From Clostridia bacterium (GTDB lineage Bacteria > Bacillota > Clostridia > Oscillospirales > Acutalibacteraceae): a stretch of 53,858 nt of DNA. This document shows positions 44,522-52,671 of the stretch, piece by piece. Under the pieces are notes generated by a model, which was given only the letters and a program-made list of their open reading frames with translations, was not told the DNA's origin and did no database searches. Position 1 is the stretch's first letter. The number at the start of each line of letters is the position of its first letter. The DNA is taken from contig CAAEIM010000076.1 of NCBI GenBank assembly GCA_900755995.1, forward strand, positions 1-53,858. Direction: 5' to 3'. The translations under genes and the position numbers were made by a program.

Positions 44522-45109
44522 ATGATACCCACAAGAGAAGAAGCCGAAAAATTATTAAAAGAAGCTGAACAATGCAATCCCGGGCCTTGGGCAAATCATA
44601 GTCGTGTTGCAGCGCATTGTGCTGAGAAAATTGCTGAATTATGCGAAGGATTGGATACTGAAAAGTCATATATATTGGGATTGCTTCATGATATTGGTAG
44701 AAAGTTTGGCTGCAGGCATTTAGGACATGTATCAGATGGGTATCTATATATGATGTCACTGGGATATGATGAGGTAGCACAGATTTGCCTTACTCATTCG
44801 TTTAATAATTTAACAACAGAGGACTATATCGGCAAATTCGATACTTCAGATGAAGAATTTGAATTAATCAAGACCACCTTATCAAAAGTTGTTATTAATG
44901 ATTATGATAAACTGATTTGGTTATGTGATGCTTTGGCAGGTAGTGATGGTGTGTTGGATATTGAGGAGCGTATGAGTGATGTTAAAGCGAGATATGGCTA
45001 TTATTCTCAAAGAAAATGGGATTCAAATATAAAAATAAAAGAATATTTTGAATTAAATACCGGAAAAAACATATATGAAATTGTAGAGAAAGAAACATTT
45101 AAGCTATAA
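44522..45109 (+). CDS. HD domain phosphohydrolase
   Basis: 195 aa. HD metal motif: His in NHSRVAAHC (about 26), HD in LLHDIGRKFG (about 56-57), and Asp in WLCDALAGSD (about 138). A short protein without accessory domain, similar to HD hydrolases acting on small (deoxy)nucleotides or related phosphomonoesters; the substrate is unknown. It follows the rlmD gene by 24 nt behind AAGGAG, so the two may be co-transcribed. Confidence 0.8.
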   Translation: MIPTREEAEKLLKEAEQCNPGPWANHSRVAAHCAEKIAELCEGLDTEKSYILGLLHDIGRKFGCRHLGHVSDGYLYMMSLGYDEVAQICLTHSFNNLTTEDYIGKFDTSDEEFELIKTTLSKVVINDYDKLIWLCDALAGSDGVLDIEERMSDVKARYGYYSQRKWDSNIKIKEYFELNTGKNIYEIVEKETFKL

Positions 45110-45253
45110 ATTTGTGTGTGGCTATGTTCCGGTAAAGCAAGCGGCACTAAAACAGGTATATGACATTCATTCAATAATCTCGTAACATTTTGAAGCAGTC
45201 TGCTTGCTCTCAAATAAACCTTGATTTTATGCAAGTTAAATGGAGGTAAAAAT

Positions 45254-45823
45254 ATGTTGTATATAATGAGACACGGAATAACCGAATGGAATGAACTCCA
45301 CAAATTGCAGGGCAGAACGGATATTCCATTAAATGATAAAGGTAGATTGATGGCTGAAAATGCCCGTGAAAAATATAAAGATGTTAATTTTGATGTTTGC
45401 TATTGTTCGCCCCTCGTTCGAGCTTCCGAAACTGCACATATTGTGTGTAAAAGCAGGAATATTCCAATAATAGAAGATGACAGACTTATTGAAATGAGCT
45501 TTGGTGAATTTGAAGGGACTGCACACTGTTTGGATATTCCGGATTGTCCGATAAATGTGCTGTTCAATGATCCTGCAAATTATGTGGAATCTGTTGGCGG
45601 AGCGGAAACCTTTGATGAGTTGTTTGCAAGAACCGGAGAGTTTATTAAGGAAATTATAGAACCGCAATTACAGACGGGGAAAGACATTCTGATTGTAGGG
45701 CATGGCGCGATGAACGCAAGTATAATTTGCCAAATCAAGAATATACCGATTGAAAAATTTTGGAGCTCCGGTTTGGAACAATGCAAGTTAATGGCACTTT
45801 CCTCCCCTCTTACAAGGTGTTAA
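45254..45823 (+). CDS. histidine phosphatase family protein
   Basis: 189 aa from the ATG at 45254 (GGAGG 7 nt upstream). The RHG motif MRHGITEWNE (about 5-14), ERLIEM-like segment RLIEMSFGEFEGT (about 79) and the second catalytic His in VGHGAMN (about 152) are present. These enzymes remove phosphate from small phospho-metabolites (phosphoglycerate mutase superfamily). The last residues SSPLTRC do not look like the usual end of this family (about LEQCKLMxL then a few residues), so the 3' end may have been replaced. Substrate unknown. Confidence 0.8.
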   Translation: MLYIMRHGITEWNELHKLQGRTDIPLNDKGRLMAENAREKYKDVNFDVCYCSPLVRASETAHIVCKSRNIPIIEDDRLIEMSFGEFEGTAHCLDIPDCPINVLFNDPANYVESVGGAETFDELFARTGEFIKEIIEPQLQTGKDILIVGHGAMNASIICQIKNIPIEKFWSSGLEQCKLMALSSPLTRC

Positions 45824-45964
45824 GCACTGACCTATCGTTAAAAGGTTTTGGGATATGTTTTATAGAACATCGACATACTTAGAGGACCGTCGAGCTAAAT
45901 TCCTTAGATGTAAACTTATAGATATAATGCTAAAGTTATATGTATGACAAAGGAGGACTCCTAT

Positions 45965-47011
45965 TTGAATAAGAAAAAAGATGAAATAAACATACGCTCC
46001 AGTGCAGCGGAATATCTGACTTATATTGCTTCCGTTGGTGACCAAGAGGATAGCATTGAGATGCGCTACGAGGATGAGAATATATGGCTGACACAGAAAA
46101 TGATGGCGACATTATATGACGTGGATGTCCGTACAATCAACGAACACATCAAAAAAATTTATTCCGACTCAGAACTTGAGGAAGCTTCAACTATCCGGAA
46201 TTTCCGGATAGTTCAAACCGAAGGTTCACGTCAGGTGACTCGTGATACAAAGCATTACAATCTTCAAATGATTATTGCTGTTGGTTTCAAGGTAAATAAT
46301 GAACGGGCTGTGCAGTTCCGTAAATGGGCTAACAGTATCGTAAAAGACTACACCATCAAAGGCTGGGTTATGGATGACGAGCGTTTGAAGAATGGCGGCT
46401 CCGTGCTTACAGCAGAATATTTTGACCGCTTGCTTGAGCAGATTCGTGAGATTCGTTTGTCTGAGCGTAGGTTTTATCAAAAGATAACGGATATTTACGC
46501 TACAGCTCTCGATTATGACCGTACAGCAAAAACGACAAAGCAGTTCTTCGCCAAGGTGCAGAATAAGATGCATTACGCAGTACATGGACATACAGCTGCA
46601 GAATTGATTTATGAGCGTGCAGATGCCGATAAGCCTCATATGGGACTCACAACATGGGCAGCAGCACCGGAAGGTAAAATTGTAAAAAGTGATGTAAGTG
46701 TTGCGAAAAATTATCTTTCAGAGCAGGAAATGCATTCATTAGAGCGTATCGTATCTGCATATCTTGACTTGGCAGAAGACCGTGCAGAGCGTCATATTCC
46801 AATGACGATGGAGGACTGGGCAAAGCGTCTGGATCTATTCCTGATGGCAGATGACAGAGAGATTCTTCAGGATGCAGGAAAAATCACGGCAGAGATTGCT
46901 AAGGCAAAAGCCGAAACAGAATTTGAAAAATACCGTGTTGTTCAGGATAGATTATTTATGTCTGATTTTGATAAATATATGTTGGAATTGAGGAAAAAGG
47001 CAACGAAATAA
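45965..47011 (+). CDS. rhuM: RhuM family protein
   Basis: 348 aa from a TTG at 45965, because AAAGGAGG lies 9 nt before it; the ATG at 45944 overlaps that site and is less likely. The family (Virulence_RhuM, first named from a Salmonella island) shows IWLTQKMMATLYDVDVRTI, a helix-turn-helix-like N-terminus (about 36-56), then SELEEASTIRNFRIVQTEG, DTKHYNLQMIIAVGFKVN and a helical C-terminus. It occurs sporadically in islands beside restriction-modification or toxin genes, but the role is unknown. None of those partners is present here. A 25-nt palindrome lies inside the gene. Confidence 0.82.
   Translation: MNKKKDEINIRSSAAEYLTYIASVGDQEDSIEMRYEDENIWLTQKMMATLYDVDVRTINEHIKKIYSDSELEEASTIRNFRIVQTEGSRQVTRDTKHYNLQMIIAVGFKVNNERAVQFRKWANSIVKDYTIKGWVMDDERLKNGGSVLTAEYFDRLLEQIREIRLSERRFYQKITDIYATALDYDRTAKTTKQFFAKVQNKMHYAVHGHTAAELIYERADADKPHMGLTTWAAAPEGKIVKSDVSVAKNYLSEQEMHSLERIVSAYLDLAEDRAERHIPMTMEDWAKRLDLFLMADDREILQDAGKITAEIAKAKAETEFEKYRVVQDRLFMSDFDKYMLELRKKATK
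46189..46213. repeat. 25-nt perfect palindrome inside the RhuM gene
   Basis: 12-bp arms around a central T at 46201, with CTATCCGG / CCGGATAG at its outer part. It encodes part of the conserved STIRNFRIVQ segment. Confidence 0.6.
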
Positions 47012-47068
47012 TCATCTGATTTCAATAAGATACAAAGGTTTTAAAATAAATTTCAGGAGGGCTAAACT

Positions 47069-47527
47069 ATGTGTTTGATTTGCGATAGAATTGAAATGAT
47101 TAAAAACGGAACAAACCCGTATTTTGTAAAAGAACTTGAAACGGGTTATGTTGTGATTGGAGATAATCAACATTTTAGAGGATATACTTTATTCCTTTGC
47201 AAAAAGCATGAAACAGAATTATTTTATTTAGATAAGGACTTTGCAGCTAAATTTATGCAAGAAATGATCATAGTCGCGCAGGCAGTAAAAAATGCTTTCC
47301 ATGCCGAAAAAATGAATTATGAATGTTTGGGGCAGGGCGATGCTCATTTGCATTGGCATTTGTTCCCAAGAATCAGCGGTGATATTGAAACCTACGGAAA
47401 CAACGGTAGAGGTCCGGTTTGGTGGTACCCTATGGACAAGATGTACAACGACGAGAACCGACCGACAAAAAAAGAACTTGAACAGATAAAATCAGAATTA
47501 TTGTGCGAGCTTGATAAATTGCTATGA
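47069..47527 (+). CDS. HIT family protein (Fhit/HINT-like)
   Basis: 152 aa. Histidine triad motif HLHWHLFPR (about 91-99) binds the alpha-phosphate of nucleotide substrates. N-terminal CLICDRIEMI has a Cys pair typical of many HIT proteins that bind zinc. Family members hydrolyse AppppA-type dinucleotides, nucleotide phosphoramidates or transfer nucleotidyl groups. AGGAGGG precedes the ATG. It is 57 nt behind RhuM with no terminator. Confidence 0.88.
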   Translation: MCLICDRIEMIKNGTNPYFVKELETGYVVIGDNQHFRGYTLFLCKKHETELFYLDKDFAAKFMQEMIIVAQAVKNAFHAEKMNYECLGQGDAHLHWHLFPRISGDIETYGNNGRGPVWWYPMDKMYNDENRPTKKELEQIKSELLCELDKLL

Positions 47528-47720
47528 TACCGTGCGGCTGCGATTATTGTAGAAAACGGCTGTGTTTTCGGCAGAAAAAATAAAGAACTCAGAATTACAT
47601 AAAAGGGTTACAAATCCTATGCAATCCGATGCTAAATAAATTGTACACCGTAATAGTATGGTTTCAATTTGCTTGCAAATTGTTTGCTTGAATTTAAAAT
47701 AGAAAGTGGAGTGAGGCTAA

Positions 47721-48634
47721 ATGTTCAATAATCGTGGTAAAGTACCACCGATGACACCTAAAACCTTAATTGTATTAATATTAGCAACTATAGCAATGGG
47801 TTTCTTTCTATTTTTTGTTCGTGGGGATATGGCAGGAAAAACGGCTGCATTTATTGTGTGCCCGGCGTTGATTATATATCTTATTTATGCCTATCGAAAA
47901 GAGAAAAAAGCAGATAAAAACGCTTTTGAAAAAGGTAAGAGCATAATGGATGAAAGTTATTTTAAAAATTCAAAGTGGCGTACAGATTATTTTATATATA
48001 TGAATGAACATCCTTTTGAAAAACCTTTATACTCAAGTATGAAGAAAGACCTACTGTCAAGATTCAGGAGAAAAGAGTATGTTATCAGTATGTTATTTAT
48101 ATTATTCCTTATGTTTTGCTCATGCTGTCTGATGATACAGCAATTATTTTGGGGGATTATTGGATTTCTCATATTTGGCATATTCTTCTGTCGGCAATTA
48201 TCGCTATTCATAGGAATACCTGTAAGGAAATGGCTAAAAAGAGATATTGATTATAATGCGTTAGAGTATTCTTACAAAAACTCCAAGCTTTTAACTTACA
48301 AAAAGAATGGATTTGCCTTAGGCTTAACTCATATTCATGCTTTCACAGAAGAAAAAATATATGCTATAGATTACAGACTTGTGGAGGGAATATCCAGAAA
48401 AATTGTCCGCTTAAAAAATATGAGGATAGTATTTATTCTTCTGAGGAATATCGACATTTTGCAGTTATTCATGTGCGCCTGCCCCAAAGCGGCAGGCTTC
48501 ACGACGTAGAGATTGAATTGAATGAGTTTCAGGTTCAAATGGTAATTGATAACTTCCATACATATAACCAAAGAAAGGAGCTTATCAAAAATATCACTAT
48601 GGAAACGAAAGAAGACAACGAAGTTGTTATATAG
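47721..48634 (+). CDS. membrane protein gene split by a -1 frameshift at an A6 run
   Basis: The ATG frame (GTGGAGTGAGG upstream) gives 262 residues and stops at 48509, but the last 30 or so are out of character. At the A6 run 48413-48418 the reading moves to the -1 frame, RLKKYEDSIYSSEEYRHF, and stays open to a TAG at 48632-48634 with protein-like sequence (SGRLHDVEIELNEFQVQM). One extra A would restore about 304 aa. Features: TM segments at about 15-55 and 120-165, then a soluble beta-rich domain, like YcxB-type membrane proteins. Causes: a mutation, a sequencing error in a homopolymer, or programmed -1 slippage. Confidence 0.65.
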
Positions 48635-48669
48635 TATTATTATTTTGCGGAAATTGGAGGTTGTAAATT

Positions 48670-49176
48670 ATGGAAAGTTTTGCTATGCTGTTTGCTGACA
48701 ATGATTTTCAACTCGATAAAATTATTATAATATTGGCAATATTGATTATTTCCTGCATTATATCTTTAATTAAACTTTTTATAAGCAAAATAAGGATGAA
48801 GAAATTTACTTGTACCGAAGGTAAAATCACTTATGTTGAGAAGTTCTCATACCGAAGCGGAGGCAAAAGGTATATTGACCCACCATCTTATATTCAGACA
48901 GATAATGGATTCAGAGTAAAATATGCCCTCAGAGTGGGCTATGAGTATTATGACAACGATTATCAGAAGCATAACGGTGAATTTCAGGTTGAGAATGGTT
49001 TTGCGGGAATGAATGAGGGTAGTTCATTGAAAATTTACTTTGACCCCAAAAAACCATCAAAATCTTTCGCTGAAAAGGATATAAAGGAGCAGGAAAAACT
49101 TTCAGTCGGTATATATGTAGCATTTGCTGTCCTGGCTTTGATTGCTGTTCCGATTATTCTGCTTTACCTAAGCTGA
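48670..49176 (+). CDS. DUF3592 family membrane protein
   Basis: 168 aa. TM1 at about 17-37 and TM2 at about 145-166 flank a beta-rich domain. The middle part (CTEGKITYVEKF ... VKYALRVGYEYYDNDYQ ... GSSLKIYFDPKKPSKSF) has the standard DUF3592 pattern, including the ending YDPxxPxxS. The function is unknown. GGAGG precedes the ATG; a terminator follows at 49216. Confidence 0.8.
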   Translation: MESFAMLFADNDFQLDKIIIILAILIISCIISLIKLFISKIRMKKFTCTEGKITYVEKFSYRSGGKRYIDPPSYIQTDNGFRVKYALRVGYEYYDNDYQKHNGEFQVENGFAGMNEGSSLKIYFDPKKPSKSFAEKDIKEQEKLSVGIYVAFAVLALIAVPIILLYLS

Positions 49177-49215
49177 TTTGGTTTTTGTCTATTTTATAAT
49201 TTTTATAAATAATCT

Positions 49216-49255
49216 CCCGATGCTGAACAGCACTTAATCAGCTCGGGAATTTTTA
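49216..49255 (+). terminator. terminator after the DUF3592 gene
   Basis: CCCGA-T-GCTGA (49216-49226) pairs with TCAGCTCGGG (49238-49247) followed by AATTTTTA. Confidence 0.8.
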
Positions 49256-49358
49256 TATACAGCAAACTGCTTGCAAACAAAATACTGCAAAGTTTGTGTT
49301 TTTGTCCTCTATTATGATTTTTGAAAAAACAAAAAATCCAAATATATTAGCGAATTTG

Positions 49359-49387
49359 TTGACTTTTTCATACTTATGATGTATTAT
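49359..49387 (+). promoter_or_regulatory. promoter of the acetyltransferase gene
   Basis: TTGACT (49359-49364), 17-bp spacer, TATTAT (49382-49387), about 35 nt before the ATG. Confidence 0.6.
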
Positions 49388-49420
49388 GAAAAAAACAATT
49401 TTTTACATAAGAGGTAATTT

Positions 49421-49978
49421 ATGAATATTTATGAAACGTGCCCTGTAATAGAAAACGATAGATTTTTATTAAGATTGGTTGAAAATAAAGATTGCAATGA
49501 TTTATTAAAAATTTATAGCGATAAGAATGCTTTGCCCTTCTTTAACAGTGATAATTGTGACGGAGATAATTTTTACTATCCATCAAAAGAAAAAATGGCA
49601 GAGGTTCTCAGCTTTTGGAATTTATCATATAAAAACGGTTGGTTCGTAAGACTATCTATTGTTGATAAAACAATGGACAGCGTAATCGGAACTATTGAAT
49701 TATGCCTGCGTGTTTCCGAAGACAAATTTAATAATATGGGAATTTTAAGAATTGATGTAAGAAGCGACTATGAAAAAGAAGATATGTTATATAACATAAC
49801 ATCACTTATAGCGCCTCACATCTCTGAAATGCTGGGCAGTGACGGTGTAATCACTAAAGCCCCAATATATGCAGTAGAAAGAATTAAAGCAATTCAAAAA
49901 GCAGGATTTGCTAAATCAGAACACCTATTGATAGGAAAAAGCGGATACGCTTATGACGGATATTGGTCAATGAAATAA
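49421..49978 (+). CDS. GNAT family N-acetyltransferase-like protein
   Basis: 185 aa. N-terminal layout RFLLRLVENKDCNDLLKIY is typical of RimJ/RimL-type acetyltransferases, followed by WFVRLSIVDKTMDSVIGTIEL and the beta4 strand GILRIDVRSDYE. However, the canonical acetyl-CoA loop (Q/RxxGxG/A) after the beta4 strand is not obvious here, so it may be divergent. The end PIYAVERIKAIQKAGFAKSEHL resembles the GNAT beta6-7 region. AAGAGG precedes the ATG. Substrate unknown. Confidence 0.65.
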   Translation: MNIYETCPVIENDRFLLRLVENKDCNDLLKIYSDKNALPFFNSDNCDGDNFYYPSKEKMAEVLSFWNLSYKNGWFVRLSIVDKTMDSVIGTIELCLRVSEDKFNNMGILRIDVRSDYEKEDMLYNITSLIAPHISEMLGSDGVITKAPIYAVERIKAIQKAGFAKSEHLLIGKSGYAYDGYWSMK

Positions 49979-50067
49979 TTTTTTCTGTTTTTCTTTGCAA
50001 TGATTTTACCGTAACAACTACATCTAATAATATTTTGAGCTATAATCTCCCTAACAAATCAAAAAAT

Positions 50068-50105
50068 ACCGCATACAGTCATAAAAGGCTGATATGCGGT
50101 TTTTT
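50068..50105 (+). terminator. terminator of the acetyltransferase gene
   Basis: ACCGCATA (50068-50075) pairs with TATGCGGT (50093-50100), an inner CAGTC/GGCTG stem extends it, then TTTTT. Confidence 0.8.
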
Positions 50106-50143
50106 GTGTTATAAAGAAAATGTCCTCACTATATTTCAAAAGC

Positions 50144-50181
50144 AAAAGGCCTTGAAAGCTGTTGCTCTGTCAAGGTCTTTT
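50144..50181 (-). terminator. terminator of the AraC gene
   Basis: AAAAGGCCTTGA (50144-50155) pairs with TCAAGGTCTTTT (50170-50181). On the minus strand it runs into TTTTGCTTTTG. Confidence 0.7.
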
Positions 50182-50192
50182 GCTCATCTTGA

Positions 50193-51164
50193 TTATTTCA
50201 GTTTTTTAACAGGTCTTACATATTTCCAGAATCTTTGACAGTCGTGATAAAAATAAAACACCCTGCCCTGCGTTGTATCAAGTTCATAGCCGCTTGCCGA
50301 ATAGTCAAATTCTTTCATAGTCTTTTCGATTTTTGCCTCAACGATAGAATTTTCACTTTCAAAATCAAAAGGGCCGTGTTCAAAGACGATATATTCTCCC
50401 TCATCTACATCCATCATCTGCATATTGGAAGGTATCTCTCCACTATATTCAAACGGTAAACGAACTCCGTAAGCTTCAGCAAGGGGAATCCCCCAACTGC
50501 AAATGCGACCTTCAGGCTCATTGATAAAAGCCATTAACTGACCGCTGCCGCTGTCCGGGTCACTGCCGCCTGCGTCATCTAACTTGCCCTTGATACTGTC
50601 AAGCAGTCCGCATATTGTTTCGCAGTCCTGTCCCGGAATAAGGCTCTGCTTTTGCCAAAAATCAAAATAACCTATGCTCTCGTAATTTCTGATGTGCAAA
50701 AACTTATGTTTAGGTATTGTCACAAAATATGTTTTTACACCCTCTGCCGATTTTTCCATACTCGTACCTCCGCAATCTAAAAGATAGCAATCAAAAGGCT
50801 TAATAGCAGTACGAAGAACAACAGGTTTGGGATTTTGACGGTATTCGCTCGGCGTAATTCCATATGCTTCCTTGAAAGCTCGTGTAAAAGCTTCGTGCGA
50901 AGAAAAGCCATATCTTAAAGCAATGTCTAAAATTCCATTTTCTGTGTCACGAATATCTTTGAGAGCAAATGCAAGCTTTCTGTAACGCAGATAATCTCTT
51001 AGCCTCATTCCTGAGATTTCTTTGAATTTTTTTGACACATAAAATTCGGAATACCCGAGCTTATCTGCAAGATAATTCAAAGTCAAAGCTTCATCCTTTT
51101 GACTCTTTACACACAAATCTATTTCATCCACAATCTCCTGAATATTTTTCAGCCATTCGTACAT
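50193..51164 (-). CDS. AraC family regulator with GyrI-like effector domain
   Basis: 323 aa. Two helix-turn-helix units at the N-terminal side (about 5-112): LNYLADKLGYSEFYVSKKF and ILDIALRYGFSSHEAFTRAF, ending with the AraC signature AYGITPSEYRQ. The C-terminal about 190 residues (KPFDCYLLDCGG ... KHKFLHIRNYESIGY) form a GyrI/Rob-like SOUL-type ligand-binding domain as in BmrR/Rob-type multidrug regulators. It would sense a small molecule and activate genes; no target operon is adjacent. AGGAGTTGCTGAG precedes the ATG. Confidence 0.88.
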   Translation of the reverse strand: MYEWLKNIQEIVDEIDLCVKSQKDEALTLNYLADKLGYSEFYVSKKFKEISGMRLRDYLRYRKLAFALKDIRDTENGILDIALRYGFSSHEAFTRAFKEAYGITPSEYRQNPKPVVLRTAIKPFDCYLLDCGGTSMEKSAEGVKTYFVTIPKHKFLHIRNYESIGYFDFWQKQSLIPGQDCETICGLLDSIKGKLDDAGGSDPDSGSGQLMAFINEPEGRICSWGIPLAEAYGVRLPFEYSGEIPSNMQMMDVDEGEYIVFEHGPFDFESENSIVEAKIEKTMKEFDYSASGYELDTTQGRVFYFYHDCQRFWKYVRPVKKLK

Positions 51165-51392
51165 CTCAGCAACTCCTTTTGATTACAATATAATTTTATC
51201 AAATTTCCTTGCAGTTTGCTTGATTTCACTTGTAAATTTTTGATTCCTATTTGACTTTCTGCAAAAGTAAGAAAAACAAAGAAATTGTATTTTAAATTAT
51301 AGTAACCAGATTATTTATGTACCAATCTGCCTTTTAGAGCAAATTTATTTAATACGGCAGCACACCGTACCTTAAAATTTCTGTAAATTAAC
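51165..51392. other. intergenic region, nothing seen
   Basis: AT-rich DNA between the AraC gene start and the FBPase remnant. No gene, repeat or convincing promoter pair recognised. Confidence 0.4.
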
Positions 51393-51960
51393 TCAACGGT
51401 GTTTATTTTGATGTACTTCACCTGAATGGTAAGCATTAATAAGCTCTTTTAAGTCGCAGATTGATTCTTTAATTTTTGCGCCGTTATCGGTATCGCTTAC
51501 AAGAATCCTTCTGTCTGCCATCTCGGAGGCAACTCTGTGAGTCTGCATATATGTACAATTTTTATTGCTTCTCCGACTGAGCGTAAAGACTCGTGAACAG
51601 TAAGCATAAGTACATAGGAATTGTATATAAGCGTATAACCTGCAATTCCGGTAACTTTATGTTACGGAAGTGAAAAGCCACCATCAATATTATAACACAG
51701 CCCCCACATTTTACAAGATTTTCGCCCTGCCGATGATGTATGGGCACATGACCGTTTATTATATGCCTGTTCTCCATTTTATATTCGGGATGCTCTCTGA
51801 TAAGCTGACCCTCCAGCCTAAACTGAATAATTGAAATTACCTTATGAGCCTTCATTTCAAGTCTTATTTGGGAAGTGTCACTGCTTTTACTTCTGATTTT
51901 GAATTACAGGCAAGGGTCGTCACCGTAGGTTTTCATTGCAAACAGCATAAGCAGTAAAAT
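51393..51960 (-). pseudogene. fbp: degraded class 3 fructose-1,6-bisphosphatase gene
   Basis: Four pieces of one protein appear in order on the minus strand: LLLMLFAMKTYGDDPC (to about 51907, then stop), MKAHKVISIIQFRLEGQL and PEYKMENR-HIINGHVP (about 51700-51855), KVTGIAGYTLIYNS (about 51600-51650) and MADRRILVSDTDNGAKI to a stop at 51393. These are recognisable blocks of Firmicutes class 3 FBPase, normally about 640-670 aa. The join MENR-HIINGHVP skips a few hundred codons. At least two frame changes and two stops separate the pieces, and the N-terminal half is missing. It is a dead relic just inside the tRNA-Pro integration point. Confidence 0.8.
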
Positions 51961-52020
51961 ACTAAAATGCTATAATAAAATAATCATAAATGGTCAAAGC
52001 TGTGGTCAAGGCTATAATTT

Positions 52021-52072
52021 AAGCAAAAAGAAAAACCGCTAAACAGCCTTAAAATGGCTTGTTTAAGCGGTT
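52021..52072 (-). terminator. terminator of the former tRNA-Pro
   Basis: Minus strand AACCGCTTAAACAAGCC pairs with GGCTGTTTAGCGGTT with a small bulge, followed by TTTTTCTTTTTG. It sits 3' of the tRNA remnant and belongs to the chromosome. Confidence 0.8.
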
Positions 52073-52077
52073 ATCCG

Positions 52078-52091
52078 TGGTCGAGGTGACA
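52078..52091 (-). other. tRNA-Pro 3'-end remnant, attachment-site scar
   Basis: Minus strand TGTCACCTCGACCA: last T-stem bases, acceptor strand CACCTCG, discriminator A, CCA. The paired 5' acceptor would be CGAGGTG, as in clostridial tRNA-Pro. No tRNA body lies to the right (the adjacent sequence is AT-rich and does not fold into arms), so only the 3' tail is here. The identity is inferred. Confidence 0.6.
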
Positions 52092-52167
52092 TACTTTCAT
52101 TTATACAAAATAACTACCCCGCTTGTTGGTAACTTATTAAGAGGAATGTATCATCAACGCTCTCGCT

Positions 52168-52192
52168 AAAAACAGTCCACTGGACTGTTTTT
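52168..52192. terminator. strong palindromic terminator
   Basis: AAAAACAGTCC / GGACTGTTTTT, a perfect 11-bp stem with loop ACT; works on either strand. It may insulate the integration boundary. Confidence 0.75.
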
Positions 52193-52210
52193 GCCTATGG
52201 CACGCTCGCC

Positions 52211-52228
52211 TTCAAGTCCTGTCACTCG
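52211..52228 (+). other. tRNA-like 3' tail fragment
   Basis: TTCAAGTCCTGTCACTCG resembles the T-loop to acceptor stretch of the left-end remnant (562-578) with two differences, but the CACCA end is absent. A terminator follows at 52244. It could be an old attachment site or chance. Confidence 0.3.
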
Positions 52229-52243
52229 TTTGCTTGTAAAATT

Positions 52244-52277
52244 AAAAAACAGATACCCTGTTGGATATCTGTTTTTT
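52244..52277 (+). terminator. terminator
   Basis: AAAAAACAGATA (52244-52255) pairs with TATCTGTTTTTT (52266-52277). No gene is known to end here. Confidence 0.65.
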
Positions 52278-52457
52278 ATGTATTAGGACGTCACACTGAT
52301 AGCGGAAGCACATTTCTCTGACGGCATGCGCTTTACTACGAATCCGTGAGGTTTGTTGTAGATATTTGAAGATGCACCAATTATATATTCCGATCTTCAC
52401 ATATTCATCGAGTAGGAAAACCTATTTTATCTCACATCTAATAGAGAAGGATTATCG

Positions 52458-52538
52458 CTATGACTTTTTCTTCAGTTTTCTGATTAACCTATATCGTTGC
52501 CACATAGCATCAATCAACCATTCTATTTTTTCAAGCAC
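52458..52538 (-). CDS. 26-aa basic, helical micro-protein (tentative)
   Basis: GTG start with AGGAG about 8 nt upstream and an orderly codon run to a TAG. The peptide begins LEKIEWLIDAMWQR and ends in a cationic tail (RLIRKLKKKS), a pattern of a short amphipathic helix. It could be a membrane-active peptide, a leader or chance. It lies between the integrase-side ORF and the integration boundary. No family recognised. Confidence 0.35.
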   Translation of the reverse strand: MLEKIEWLIDAMWQRYRLIRKLKKKS

Positions 52539-52671
52539 ATCAAGTCTCCTGTTTATATTGTAGATATAAAATAATCTATATTTAAAAATATCAAAAGCAT
52601 GAGTTCAATATTTTTGACTTTTAGATCGCCACTCCTAAGTTATCTTTCCAAAAGACAAAATGCACCCGTTT

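Noticed and set aside
51562..51855. 97-codon open frame on the minus strand taken as a gene
   Set aside because: The first half is a piece of class 3 FBPase and the second half is read in the wrong frame, so it is part of the pseudogene.
52078..52091. A complete tRNA-Pro gene
   Set aside because: Only the 3' tail is present; no D, anticodon or variable arm sequence follows on the minus strand.
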